From Nageia nagi (lineage: Eukaryota > Pinophyta): a stretch of DNA of 64,000 bases. The position numbers and the translations under genes are program-made. Positions 37,550-50,250 of the stretch are shown one piece after another. Under the pieces are notes generated by a model. The model saw nothing but the letters and a program-made list of their open reading frames with translations. It did not search any database and was not told the origin of the DNA. The stretch covers positions 127,906,001 through 127,970,000 of the forward strand of contig JBITNC010000001.1 of NCBI GenBank assembly GCA_050084985.1, written 5' to 3'. Every line of letters starts with the position of its first letter. The stretch's first letter is position 1.

Positions 37550-39211
37550 CCCTATCAAATATTTGAATCTATGGCAATGAAAAGTGAATGAAGAAAAAGG
37601 AAGAATGAGAGAATGAATGCATTGGTGCAGGGTGTTCTCTGGATTTAATAAGAAAGGCTGGCCATGAGGAGAATGTTGGTATTATTATTCCTCTTCTTTT
37701 TCCTTTACCTTTGTGTGTGTAAATTATGCGTGGAAGGTACGCAGATACCATTTAATGTCCGCACTCCAAGCACAATGATATATGCAATAGGAAGAATCTT
37801 ACTTTTCTGAACAAAGTTGTATTGTCCTGAATGTAGGATTTGCATCAGTCCCTTACTGGGTATAGCTTCTTTTCTGGGATTTTCAGTATTTGTTAAGTGG
37901 CATCACATTTGGATTGCAGGACATTGAGAAGATTGAAGCCTGCAGCTAATACATACTCAACATTGGTTGTTATGCTAAGTATGGTATCATTATCACTTTA
38001 CGCGGGATTGATGTAAGGGTGATAATGAGAAGATGAAGTTCTAGCAAAAGAACTATTTTTAAATATTGTCTATCACTTGAGTTTTTAGTCTTTGGTTGGT
38101 TCCATGTTTTTGCTTTTCCTTTTGTGGACCTCACTTTCGGCATGAAGTACTGTTAGATTATGTCATCTACATTATATAATTGATTGATTTACATAAACCA
38201 ATGCTTTTACCTTGATTTATTCTTGTAATTTGAGAGATGAGCTTCTTTAGTTTACAAGGAGTAAAGCATTTTGTAAACAAGCGTTATAGATATAATTTTT
38301 TATTATTCTTTTTAAATTATATTTATACAGTTTTTAAATTATGTTTTTGAAGTTGATTATTATTATTATTTTTAAAATAATAAATTGATTTATTTTTTCA
38401 AAATATTGAAGTTGATGTTTGATGGATGAATTCATATATGATATTTTGGTTTTTCATGTCACCTTAACTGTAGCTATAAGAACGCTTCTCTACGTTAACA
38501 ATTGCATAAAATAAAATTAAAAAAAACTATGCATTGATAGCTATACTTGACCATGAAATAGTATAAAAATGGTTGAATTATAATGTGATTGATGAGTAAA
38601 TGAAGGAGTTTTCCCTCTAGAAGTTCATTGTTGGTAATGCCAGGAGTTGAAAACATATTGAAGAGTGTAAAGAGTAGTGTATATTTGTATTTGTAGTAAG
38701 CAAAATGTACATTATGTGCTTTAACCACGCGTCTTAACAGATTTGTGTGAGAGTGATATTCATATCATTTTGGTGGGTAAGTGATGAGATTATATGACTA
38801 TGAAAATGTGAGCAAGAAAAGACTATCACCCTCAAAATCATGAGTGAGGATTTTGGGATGAGGTTTATATCAGCATTGTGATAGTGGTGGAGGTAGGAAC
38901 ATGGACCATTAACCGTCGATCGAGATTTAATCAATGGTTGATGGTGTTTCTTAATTAATCCATGTGAAATGATTCATGATCTTTTTTTTAAATTTTTTTT
39001 CATGATTTTTGATGTTATTTATGACTCTAAATAGCATCAGAAATAATGTCAAAAATAGATTCAAAAATAACATCATAAACTCTAAAAAAGAGAAATTGAT
39101 GCCATCTTGCGTTAGACATATTTTTTTTCAGGGTTTGACGTTCTCCTTGACACAAAATATGCTTTATATTGTAGTGTAATGTCCATGGGTGACCAAAATA
39201 ATGGTCAATGG
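37550..39211. other. NTF2 upstream region and intergenic DNA
   Basis: Contains the presumed NTF2 promoter (minus strand). A TTATTAAATCC stretch near 37634-37652 is the best, weak TATA candidate. Beyond that the sequence is AT-rich, and I see no gene or repeat family up to the second copy of repeat C. Confidence 0.4.
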
Positions 39212-39672
39212 ATTGTAGAAAAATACATATAATAAGAGGAAGGGAGGACCTAATGCGACTCCAATATGTAAGAGAAGTAGTAAAATGAAGAAATAATAGT
39301 AGGAGTCTTTAAAGTATCAAGTCCAATGGGTTTTGTTAAAATCGGGAAGATTGCATATGGAGAGTCAGGGGGATAATCCCCCATTATTTGAAGTTGAAAA
39401 GAAGCTCATAATATTGCAACCTAAGGAAGTATCCCTAGTGGGTTTAATATCAATGTATCTATAAGTAGTCCTTCTAGAATATTTAGGGATCATGTTACAC
39501 TTTCAACTCTAGCTTCCTACGGTTGAAAAAAAGATGTGATATGTATAGAACTCATGGTACTACGAGATATACCAATGATTACTTTATTTTGAGGTAAGTG
39601 GATTCTTTGATATAAAGTGCAATGCATTTATGATATTTATAATTTATCCATAATTTAAATCTATGGGCACTT
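39212..39672. repeat. Dispersed repeat 'C', copy 2, interrupted by copia A
   Basis: Collinear with 34283-34710 (same GATTGTAGAAAAAT and GGATTCTTTGATATA blocks). It ends at ...CTATGGGCACTT, exactly where the LTR of copia element A begins, so A inserted into this repeat. The five bases before the LTR are CACTT. Confidence 0.65.
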
Positions 39673-40155
39673 TGTTGGAATGTATAATGCATTGTTGTAA
39701 AGGTTTGTATAAATCCTTTTTGTAAATTCACTAATATTTAAGGGTATCATTAAATACCTTAAGTATTTAAGTGAATATGATAATGTAACTTGTCCTACAC
39801 TCCATGTCATGAGCATTCTCCTTGGGTAGAACGGAGTGCATGTCATGCCTTTGTGCATTGGGTAAAAGGGTGATCCAAAGAGGGATTTTGGCCTATAAAT
39901 AGAAGGCTCCTTCTTTGTGATTATACACCAATGTGAGAAGTAAAGTTATGCTATAGGATAGTGTTTAGAAGGATTGTAAGAGTTCATATTGGTGAATGAA
40001 GTGAGATCTAGTTACTGGATGTAATCCTAGTTGGAGGAACCACTTACATCTCGTGTTATGTTGTGAGATTGCTTTATGAGTTATTTAGATGTGTTTGTGA
40101 GCTTTCAAGAGATCTTAGTTGTTTAGGAATCATATTGTTAGTGTTAGTTCCTTCA
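39673..40155 (+). repeat. 5' LTR of copia A
   Basis: Begins TGTTGGAATG and ends CCTTCA, with the canonical TG...CA. It carries a promoter-like TATAAATAG at 39894. It matches 62984-63482 over its length, including the CCTATAAATAGAAGGCTCC block. It is followed by a tRNA primer-binding site. Confidence 0.85.
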
Positions 40156-40158
40156 AAT

Positions 40159-40170
40159 TGGTATTAGAGA
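40159..40170 (+). other. Primer-binding site of copia A
   Basis: TGGTATTAGAGA, three bases after the LTR. It resembles the plant initiator-methionine tRNA site TGGTATCAGAGC, with two changes. This is the usual primer for copia reverse transcription. Confidence 0.75.
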
Positions 40171-40587
40171 TTGGTGTAATGGCTCCTCTTCAACATTTTG
40201 AAGGTCTTTCATCCTTCTTCAACTTGGAGGTCTTAATCCTACTCTTCATTGTGAGGTAAAAGAGTTTCAAAGGTATATATATATTTTTTGGAATCATTTT
40301 ATTAATACTAACACATTTTATGTTATGTAAAAATTAGAAATATGATGCAATTTTTAATACTAACCTTATATATATATGCAATTTTTTTTAAAAGTTTGCT
40401 TACCATATTATTTTTTCTAAAAAGAAGTTAGTGAGCAAATTGCAATTTTTTTTCCTAATTTTGTTTATTATATAATAATAGTATGTCATATTTCAAAGAA
40501 ATACATTTTTTTTCTTCACAAATATTGTGTAAAAATGTTAAAAGTAAAAAAGGGGGAGATATTATTTCTTTCATTTAGTTAAAGTTA

Positions 40588-40592
40588 GTAAT
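40588..40592. other. Target-site duplication of B1, left (GTAAT)
   Basis: Five bases directly before TGTTAGAATTTG. The same GTAAT follows the other end of B1 at 58669-58673. Five bases is the usual copia duplication length. Confidence 0.9.
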
Positions 40593-41081
40593 TGTTAGAA
40601 TTTGTAATGAAATATTGTGAATATCTAAACTCCTTGTAAATTCAATTAATCACTTAAAAGATATTTAGATACCTTAAGGGATTAATTGAATTCTTTATTA
40701 TGTAAACTTTGACCTTACCAAGTGGTTAGTTGGTAGGTTAAAGTTAGGTAATACATTTATTGTAACTCTAACCTTACCCTTGGGTTAAAGGGAGGTTAGG
40801 GAGGTGCTCTCATGCTATAAATAAAGGGCCTCTCCTATTGTAATATAACTTAGATTTTGAGTAAGATTACTCTACTAGTTTGTGTAGGAGAGAAAGGAAT
40901 TGTAGTAAGAGGGTGCATAGTTTGAGAATTGAGATCTAGTTGTGGATGTACTCCCAAGGAGGGAGGAACCACTTATATTGGTGTTATCTTGTGTGAATGG
41001 TGTTATTAGCTTGTAGATGTTGAATGATTAAGTTTCCTATAGCCTTGGACCTTGAGGATTAGTGTAGTTCTAATTCCTTCA
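40593..41081 (+). repeat. 5' LTR of copia B1
   Basis: 489 bp, starts TGTTAGAATTTG and ends CCTTCA. TATAAATA at 40816-40823 is the probable promoter, upstream of a GGGCCTCTCCT region. Nearly identical LTRs occur at 49169-49660 and 57885-58374 (both inverted) and, split, at 48969-49168 plus 58375-58668. Confidence 0.95.
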
Positions 41082-41083
41082 AT

Positions 41084-41095
41084 TGGTATCAGAGC
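41084..41095 (+). other. Primer-binding site of copia B1
   Basis: TGGTATCAGAGC, three bases after the LTR. It is an exact match to the initiator-methionine tRNA site used by plant copia elements. Confidence 0.9.
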
Positions 41096-44000
41096 TTGGT
41101 GTGGAAGCTCTTCTTCTACATCTTGGAGGTTCTTCATCCTTCTTCAACTTGGGAATATTCTTCTTTCATCTACAACCTTGTGAGGTAAAATTTGAGAAGG
41201 TATAATCTCATTTTTTAAAGAGGGAATTATATTCATTAGAATACTAACATTTTTTTTAAAAAAATATGTTAACCCTTTATTTATGGTCATAATAGCCATA
41301 TAATGCAATTTTTTTTTAAACCTCTTATGTGAGTAGCTTTTTTTAAGAGGATAACATACAACAATTGCATTTTTTAATATATATATATATTTTTGTGAAG
41401 AGATTTTTTTTGAATCTTATAAAGTTTTATAAGATATAAGATCATTTTCTTTTGCTTGATAAAAAAAGAGGAAATGAAAGATATGAGCAGAGGAACAGAG
41501 ATGGGGAGTAGTAGTATTTATCTGTACAGAGCAATGACATGGATGGTGTCTCCTTATCTGACATGGCACTTCCATTGGAGGAGATTACGAGGGCTCGAAC
41601 ACCCTATCCGATGGAAAGAACGCTTTGGGTGTGCCTCCGTGGATCACCCAGCTGGTTTCATGCTGTCCTTAGGGAAGGAATGGCTACAATTCCACATTGA
41701 TGTCGACGTCAGCATCCTCTTTTGAACAGGCCAACCATCTACCTCCAACTGCATCATCATGAGGGGCATCTTTGTGCATCGTTGCATCTTCTTGCTCCTC
41801 TTCTTCTGCTTCTTCTTCTTCTGACGACTCCTCAGACTCGATCTCTGGACCGATAGAGAGTGGTGTGAAGAGATTTACCTAGCAAATCTACACACCCTGC
41901 CCAACAAAACATTTTGAGAAAATATGTGATTGCAATCTGGAGTGTTGAAAAGCCTGAGAAAATTTAGACTAAAATTGTTGTTTCTACCTTGCGTGTTTTA
42001 ACATCCAATGAGCCCATGAGCCTTCACACCTAGCCCACCCACACTCCTTCCAGTCCGTGCAAACCATTGCAGTCCATTGCATCCTCACGCCCATGCGTAA
42101 GTGTTGAAGAGCGTAGGGTGTAGTATGTATCTATGTTTGTGGGAAGCTAATGTGCATTGCACCTTCCCTATGATGCAAACTCCTCCTTGTCCCCTCTATA
42201 CTTCCTAGTTCATCCAGGTTCAGGTTGGGGATAGTAGGCCCATTTTTTTTGGCCATCGCTTCCCTTCCCTCTACCTGCAGCAGCAGAGGGCTTATGAAAT
42301 TCCTGATTAAGGAGGTGGAGGTTCCACTGCTCAACTTATTTGCCATCTTCGCAAGGGTGACACCATCGAGCTGAGTCAGGTGTTAGGCAATGGCTTTGAC
42401 ATTACCCAAATTTCACCTTCCCATCGCTACTCTTCTATTATTTTGTTCGCTACGGGTTTCGACATCAGTCAATTTGCAGACCACTAGATGACCCTCGTGG
42501 AGATTTTACTGCCATACCATCCTCTTCGCGATGGCGATCTTCTCCTACTGAAACCCCCCCACCTCATCATAGGCCACTCTTCTCCACAAGCAACATATTC
42601 TTCCTTCTTGGTAAGGGAAGGGTAGCCATCACTATTTTACCTAAAAGCATTTATTTCTCTTTGACTTGGAGTATTTTTTTTGTTTATTTGGAGTGCTTGA
42701 GGTAAAGTAGCATTAACTAAGCATAGGTCTCCTTTTTTTTTCATTAATACTTGCAAGCTCTCTAGAAGCAAATGTATACTTTTTGGTAGGCATTTCATAT
42801 TTTTTGCTTGCTTACAAGTCATTTGTTCCTATTAAATGCACTTAGAAGTACTTATACTCCAACTTTAAGCATTGACTATAATACTTTAAAGTAAGTAGAT
42901 ACATCATTACTCTTCAATGCTATTCAATTTTTTAGAAAAATGTGGCAAATAAAGATAATTCTTTAGAGTATATTTTTTTATTTGCCTTAAAAAGTTTGGC
43001 AATTTACTTAGGTAAAATGATAAATATTAGTGTAACATTAACACTTCAAGGGATTTTTTGTTACCTAAGTATTTTTTAATGATTTCATGTTTCCTAAAAG
43101 GGAAACCTATGCTATTTTTTAAGTAAACAAGGGAAATTTTTTTCTTAAAATATAAATGCATACTTAAAAGACAATTTTTTTTAGCATACAAGTTTTAGGG
43201 ATAAAACTTTAAGTTAAAAAGGGGGGAATTTGTATAGTTTTTTACTTAAAACTTTATCTAGATCTTACATGCTAAATTTGTAATGCATGCCTCTTAAGCT
43301 TGTGTAGGAATAAAGCATGCTTAGTACTTAAAATTTTTAAATTAAATAATGCATTTTTAATAAGATAAATGATGCATGTTTATTACTTAATTTTTTTAAG
43401 TTATGGATTAATGCTAAGTAGGACTTAGCCTTTTAAATTCATTAAAGTGTTGAATGAATTTATGAACTTGAGCAAGTATGCAAAATGTAAAAATGTCCTT
43501 TAGGGGTTAGTACAAAACCCATTGGACTCTTATATTTCAAGTTCTTGTGGATGATGTATTTTTAATACTTTACTTTATATTTTTTCATAATTGCTTTATA
43601 CTTGCAAAATGCAAAATATTAAAAGTAACCCCTAAAATGAACACATCCGCATGTACTTTTCCACAACATGACTTGTTTGGGAAGCCACGAGGTGAGGACA
43701 TGGTAGACTGGAGCCTTTTTAGTCTGAAGAACCAAGTGGTGGTAAATCTGTCTTAATTGCCCCTAAGACCTTGTTGGATTGGACATAACTCTATTAGGTG
43801 GACAAGCATGTGTATAGTGATACCACATGTCCGCACGTCCATTCAGGGATTATCCTGATAACCTAGGAGGAAAACTTGAAAACCTTAAACAAAATAATTA
43901 AAATGGCCGGTCCAAGATACGTCGGATCCTTAGAAAATAGTTGGTACTTCTCCTTGAGAGAGTATATTACTGACCAAGGTGAACTGGTTGAGGACTGGTA

Positions 44001-44199
44001 GTACTTGGGCTCCACTTTGCGGGCATCCTAGGTGAAGGCCTAATTCTATACAAGAAAAAACCTCAACTTTATCCTTCTACGGATCTTGGTTTATAAGTTT
44101 GCACATGTGGGACATATTTACTTATCAATGTTTAATTTGTATAGATGGTAAATTGTAGAAATTTATTCATTCTTCTTGCTTATTTACTTTTGTGTAGCA
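41096..44199 (+). other. Leader of B1 with an unrelated central segment
   Basis: About 3.1 kb between the primer-binding site and the gag start. The first 350 bases and the stretch from about 42600 match the B2 leader. The middle (about 41450-42600) does not, and it is more GC-rich than its surroundings. On the minus strand, about 41683-41880 gives an open frame with an acidic tract (ESEESSEEEEAEEEE) preceded by a splice-acceptor-like TTGCTAG, which could be a captured host exon. That reading is inference. The plus-strand frame at 41456-41725 shows no known domain. Confidence 0.55.
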
Positions 44200-47100
44200 A
44201 TGGTTGAAACCTTCATACCCAAGCATATACTCGACGGTTCCAACTTTGGCATATGGGAATCTCGTATGAAAGCTGAAGTTATAAGCAAGGAAGCTATGGC
44301 AAACAGTTAATGAAGACTTGGTCGCTCTACAGATGAGAAGGCTCTTGAAATCTACAACTCAAAGAATGAGTTAGCAACTTCAATGATTTATCATGTAGTT
44401 TCAGATGATGTACTTCTCATGATCTCTTCTTCAACATAGCAAAGGAAGCTTGGGATAGGCTGAAGAAAATTTACCTTAGGTCAAAATTTTCAAGGAGGTT
44501 CACTATTTTACAAAAGTTGTTGCAATATCGTCAAGGTGAAGATGAAAGTGCTTCTATTTACTTGACCAAAATCATTAACCTCAGGACACAACTGGTTGGT
44601 TGTGGGTGCAACTGGATCAATGATGAGTTCATGGTCTTCATCATTCTTCAAAGCCTTTCTACAAAGTTTAGTAACTTTGTCACGGTTATGGAAACTAGGC
44701 TCGATGATGAAGAAGATGTCATCTCTCTTGCTAACCTTTCTAGACTCCTTCTGAAGCATGAGGAAACTTTGAATAAGAAAATGTTGAACTTTTCTCCAAA
44801 AAAAATAACATTGCTCTAAGAGCAACCAAAACTCCTTTCAAGAAGAATTTTAATCATTATAAATTCAAAGATAACAAATCCTCATCTACCTTCAGGAAGC
44901 ATGAGAAAAAGGGCAACAATAATGGCAACTTCAAGCAAAGGAATGACAAAGCTGGATCAAGTAATCCAACACCTAAGGAAAAATTTGATGGAAATTGTAA
45001 CTTTTGTGGCATCTTTGGGCACAAAGAGTATGATTGTCGTAAAAAAAACTTTGCTCAAAAAGGTAAGGGAAATGCAAATGTGAAAAATTTCAATAATAAA
45101 AAGAAGAACAAGCATGCTACTACTGTTGCCTACTACTCAGTGACTCAAACTATTTCAAATGATTGGATTGTTGATTCATGATGCACTAATCACATGTGTT
45201 ATGAAAAGGATAAGTTTGAAAACTTTCATAAGTACAAGAAGGATGCAGTTGTGATAGGTGATAATTTAGTCCTTGATGTTCAAGGAATAAGGAGTGTGAA
45301 GATTCATGGAAAGGTTCTTGATAATGTCTTTTATGTGCCTAAACTAAGGATGAATCTTATCTTCGTAATTCAGATTACAAGGAAAGGATACTCATTTGAG
45401 TTTACCTCACACTCTTGGTGTGTTAAGAAAGGACTTGCCACCTTGATGAAAGGATCAGTAAAGGATGACCTTTATATTTGGATCAAGTTCCTTCAAAGAT
45501 GTGTCTTGCTGCAAATGTTTATTCAAAGGGTAATCTTTGGCATCAATGATTAGGGCACCTTAACCACAAGAGTATTAAAGATATAAAAAATCAAGAACTT
45601 GTGGAAGGTTTACCTAATATTTCACCCATAATTGGTCTTTGTGAAAGGTGCATTCTAGGAAAGATGAATAGGTAAAAGTTTGAAAAAGATAAGGCAACTC
45701 AAGCTACTCATCCTCTTCAACTTGTGCATTTAGATTTGATGGATCCATTTCAGACTAAGTCTCTAGGGGGAACTTCTTATGTTCTAACCTTCATTGATGA
45801 CTTCAGCAGGATGACATTTGGTTATCTACTTGAGCACAAGGATCAAACTTTTGACAGGTTTAAAGACTTCAAGGCTCTTGTTGAAAATCAAACTGATTTT
45901 AAGATCAAGATGCTGAGATCTGATAATGGGGTGAGTATAATAGCAATGAGTTTAATGACTATTGTGTTAAACATGTGATCAAGCAGCAATCCTTTACACC
46001 CCTCAACAAAATGGAGTTGCTGAAAGGAAGAATCAAACCATTATGGAAATGGCAAGGTGCATGTTGGGTAACCTTCCTAGTTTCTTATGGGGTGAAGTTG
46101 TTCACACTGCTATTCACACCCTAAATAGGTGTCCTACTAAAATAGTTGAAGGTAAAACTCCGTATGAAGCATGGACAGGAAAGAAACCTAACATATCACA
46201 CTTTAGGGTCTTCGGTTGTGATGCATTTGCCTTCATTACCTCAGAGAAAAGAAAGAAGTTGGATAAAAGATCAAAAAAATGCATTTTTTGGGGTATGATA
46301 ATCAGCATAGAGGTTACAGGCTCTACTCCTCATACCATAAAATAGTCTTTGTTTCTAGGGATGTCAAGTTCAATGAACTTCCTAAGGATACGACTTCTCA
46401 TGCTGAGGTGTCTGATTCAGATGATTCTTCGTCTGCACCTAACTGGTTGGATGATAATGTAGGGAAGTCACCACAAGAGCAAAATTCTCCAGCTCAGAGA
46501 ATTACAAGGAGTATGACCTTGAATAAATCTTTATTTGCCAAAATTGATAATACGAATGAGCCATCAACCTTAAAAGAAGCTTCCAAGCAAGAGTGTTGGA
46601 TGGAAGCTATGAAAGTTGAGTATTAGGTGCTCATGAAAAATGAAACTTGGGATTTGGTTCCTTATCCTAATGAGAAAAATGTGATTGGAAATAAATGGAT
46701 ATACAATGTCAAGTACAATTCTGATGGAGAAATTGAAAAATACAAAGCAAGGTTAGTGGCCAAAGGATTTGCTCAGAAATATGGTATTGATTATGAGGAA
46801 ACCTTTGCTTCTGTGGCCAAGATGCTTACTGTCAGGATAATCCTTGCTCTTTCTATAGCTCAAGGATGGAAATTTTTTCAACTTGATGTCAAGAGTGCAT
46901 TTCTCAATGGTGACTTGGATGTAGAAATCTACATGAATCAACCAGAAGGATTTATTTTAGAAGGTAAAGAGTCTTTAGTGTGCAAGCTAAAGAAGTCTTT
47001 GTATGGACTTAAGCAAGCACCTAGAGCATGGTACAAGAAAATTTTAGAATTCTTTGCAGATATTGGTTTTTCCAAGTGCTTCTCTGACTCAGATCTCTAT

Positions 47101-48104
47101 GTACTCAATCAAGGAAAAGACGTGGTCTTAATTCTCCTTTATGTGGATGATCTTCTCATAACTGGCAATCGTATTGAAATCATCTAAGAGTGCATATCCA
47201 AACTAAAGGCAATATTTGAAATGATTGATCTAGGTCTATTGCATTACTATCTTGGGATGCAAGTATACCAACACAAAGATTGTACTTATCTTAGTCAATC
47301 TAAGTATATATCAAACATCTTGCAAAAGTTTGCAATGGAGGAATGTAGATATGCTACAATACCTATTTCTCCTGGAATCGTTGTATCTCTGAGCTCAAAT
47401 TCTTAGTTGGCTGATGCTACAACTTATAGGCAATTGATCAATAGTCTTCTGTATCTGATTATCTCTTGACCTGATATTGCCTTTGCAGTGAATCTGCTGG
47501 CACGATTCATGCAAAAACCATATGTTGAGCACCTCAATGCTGTTAAACAAATCTTGAGGTATGTGGCAGGAACAAAGGATCTTGCTCTTAAGTATTCCAA
47601 AGTGCCCTCGATTGTTCTCTTCATGTTCTCAGATTCTGATTATGGGGGAGATAGAGATGACAAAAAATCAACCTCTACATATGTGTTCAGCATTGGTTCA
47701 GGTGCTATCTCTTGGGCTTCCAAGAAGTAATCTACTGTGACTCTTTCTACCATCGAAGTCGAATATCGAGCCATGTTTGTTGCTGCCCAGGAAGCTATTT
47801 GGCTGAGGCATCTTCTGAACAAAATTGGGTATGAGCAAAATGGCCCATCTCTTATTTCTTCAGATAATCAATCGGCTCTCTTTGGCTAATAATCCTATGT
47901 TCTATCAGAGAACCAAACATGTGGAAATCCAAGCCCATGTTATCAGGGAGAAGGTTCTAGATGACATCATACACTTGGAGTATTGTCCATCTATTGTAAA
48001 CTTTGCTAATTTATTCATTAAGCCCCTTCCTGAAGCTCAGTTTAGCAAGCTTAGGGATTCTCTCGGGTTGATGAAGTTGCCCTCAAGGGGAGTGAAGTTT
48101 GAAC
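44200..48104 (+). pseudogene. gag-pol of copia B1, broken
   Basis: ATG at 44200 opens gag (MVETFIPKHILDGSNF). A zinc knuckle CNFCGIFGHKEYDC lies near 45000. The protease active-site region reads V-D-S-stop-C-T at about 45170-45185, so a stop replaces the glycine of DSG. Integrase follows (LDLMDPFQ, RSDNG; about 45720-46300), with a frame break just after RSDNG that removes the catalytic glutamate context. Then the reverse transcriptase ([46 protein letters not shown]; 46600-47190), and RNase H (FSDSDYGGD, ISWASKK then a stop; 47620-47890). At least six stops or frameshifts are visible. It makes no full polyprotein, though proteins from intact relatives might mobilise its RNA. Confidence 0.93.
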
Positions 48105-48170
48105 TATTGTTAGTGATGACAACTTCACCTCTACGAGGCCCTTTTGTTGTTATATAGTGTTGATTATGAT

Positions 48171-48476
48171 ATACCTCCATGGTAAGTTCGCTCTGTGTGA
48201 GGAACTTCTTGTACATTTTATACCTCCGTGGTAAGTTTGCTTTACGTGAGAAATTTGTTGTACATTGTATACCTCCATGGTAAGTTTGCTCTGTGTGAGA
48301 AACTTATTGTACATTTTATACCTTCGTGGTAAGTTTGCTCTGCGTGAGAAACTTGTTGTACAATTTTTTGAGCATATAATTGATATACCTCCATGGTAAG
48401 TTCGCTCTATGTGAGGAACTTCTTGTACATTTTATACCTCCATGGTAAGTTTGCTCTACGTGAGAAACTTGTACAA
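48171..48476 (+). repeat. 49-bp minisatellite in B1, six units
   Basis: Units of the form ATACCTCC-TGGTAAGTTTGCTCTGCGTGAGAAACTTGTTGTACATTTT begin at 48171 and repeat every 49 bp. A TTGAGCATATAATTGAT interruption follows the fourth unit. It lies in the non-coding region between pol and the polypurine tract. Confidence 0.9.
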
Positions 48477-48959
48477 ATTTTGTATGCTCTATTAATAATC
48501 AACACATGTCTATATACAACAGGTGACTATGAGTGATGGCTTGGCATCTCTGTGATGACTTATAGTGCACCATTGATCAGTTATTTATAAGATGGCATTA
48601 TTTGATTCTCTTATTAATAAAATGAATATATGATGCATCTAACTAATTTTGTTCATGAGTTGCTTGTAGCATGTAGGATCTTCTTCAAAAATGCAGGTTA
48701 CTCACCTTGTGTAAGCAAGCTCATGGAGACTCACATGTCAGCTTAAAGTTGATCGACTACTAAGTATAGTGAAACCAATTATGGTTAATGATTGTATTGT
48801 AAACCATTTTGTCAAATGGTAATGTAGTGAGTCTCAAACTAGTTCTCAAAAAGATTCTCAAATATGTAAATGTTCTCATCTCCACTTCTATCTCTATGGA
48901 GGAGAACTCTCTCTTACGCTCTCTCTTCTCTCTTCTATGCTCTATCCCAATATTGCATT

Positions 48960-48968
48960 AAGGGGGAG
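48960..48968 (+). other. Polypurine tract of B1
   Basis: AAGGGGGAG immediately before the 3' LTR, the site for plus-strand DNA priming. The LTR that follows begins AGTTAGAATTTG rather than TGTTAGAATTTG. Confidence 0.85.
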
Positions 48969-49168
48969 AGTTAGAATTTGTAATGAAATATTATGAATAT
49001 CTAAACTCTTTGTAAATTCAATTAATCACTTAAAGGATATTTAGATACCTTAAGGGATTAATTGAATTCTTTATTATGTAAACTTTGACCTTACCAAGTG
49101 GTTAGTTGGTAGGTTAAAGTTAGGTAATACATTTATTGTAACCCTAACCTTACCCTTGGGTTAAAGGG
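48969..49168 (+). repeat. 3' LTR of B1, first part
   Basis: Matches bases 1-200 of the 5' LTR, with the terminal TG changed to AG. It is interrupted after ...GGGTTAAAGGG by B2. The last five bases, AAGGG (49164-49168), are the left copy of the B2 target-site duplication. Confidence 0.95.
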
Positions 49169-49660
49169 TGAAGGAATTAGATCTACACTAATCCTCAAGG
49201 TCCAAGACTATAGGAAACTCAATCATTCAATATCTACAAGCTAATAACACCATTCACACAAGATAACACCAATATAAAGTGGTGTTTCTCCATCCTTGGG
49301 AGTACATCCACAACTATATCTCAATTCTCAAACTATGCACCCTCTTACTACAATTTCTTTCTCTCTTACACAAACTAGTAGAGTAATCTTACTCAAAATC
49401 TAAGTTATGTTACAAGAGGAGAGGCCCTCTATTTATAGCATGAGAGCACCTCTCTAACTTCCCTTTAACCCAAGGGTAAGGTTAGAGTTACAATAAATGT
49501 ATTACCTAACTTTAACCTACCAACTAACCACATGGTAAGGTCAAAGTCTACATAATAAAGAATTCAATTAATGCCTTAAGGCATCTAAATATCTTTTAAG
49601 TGATTAATTGAATTTACAAGGAGTTTAGATATTCACAATATTTCATTACAAATTCTAACA
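49169..49660 (-). repeat. 3' LTR of copia B2 (inverted)
   Basis: Plus-strand sequence runs from TGAAGGAATTAG to AATTCTAACA, the inverse complement of a complete TGTTAG...CCTTCA LTR, 492 bp. The polypurine tract CTCCCCCTT (AAGGGGGAG on the minus strand) follows at 49661-49669. Confidence 0.95.
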
Positions 49661-50250
49661 CTCCCCCTTAATGCAATATTGGGATAGAGCGTAGAAGAGA
49701 GAAGAGAGAGAGAGTAAGAGAGAGTTCTCCTCCATAGAGATACAAGTGGAGATGAGAACATTTACATATTTGAGAATCTTTTTGAGAACTAGTTTGAGAC
49801 TCACTACATTACCATTTGACAAAATGGTTTACAATACAATCATTAACCACAACTGGTTTCACTATGCATAGTAGTCGATCAACTTTAAGCTAACATGTGA
49901 GTCTCCATGAGCTTGTTTACACAAGGTGAGTAACCTGCATTTCTGAAGAAGATCTTGCATGCTACAAACAACTCATGAACAAAATTAGTTAGATGCATCA
50001 TATATTCATTTTATTAATAAGAGAATCAAATAATGCTATCTTATAAATAACTGATCAATGGTGCACTATAAGTCATCACGGAGATGCCAAGCCATCACTC
50101 ATAGTCACTTGTTGTATATAGACATGTGTTGATTATTAATAGAGCATAACATATAGACGACTATACAATGCCTAAAGACACATACCAGATCTTCTCATAT
50201 GAATACTTGATCAATGAAACTGATTGATCAATTATATGCTCAAAAAAATT

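Noticed and set aside
48171-48476. Regularly spaced repeats as a CRISPR array
   Set aside because: The repeats are contiguous 49-bp units without unique spacers, within a plant retrotransposon; this is a minisatellite.
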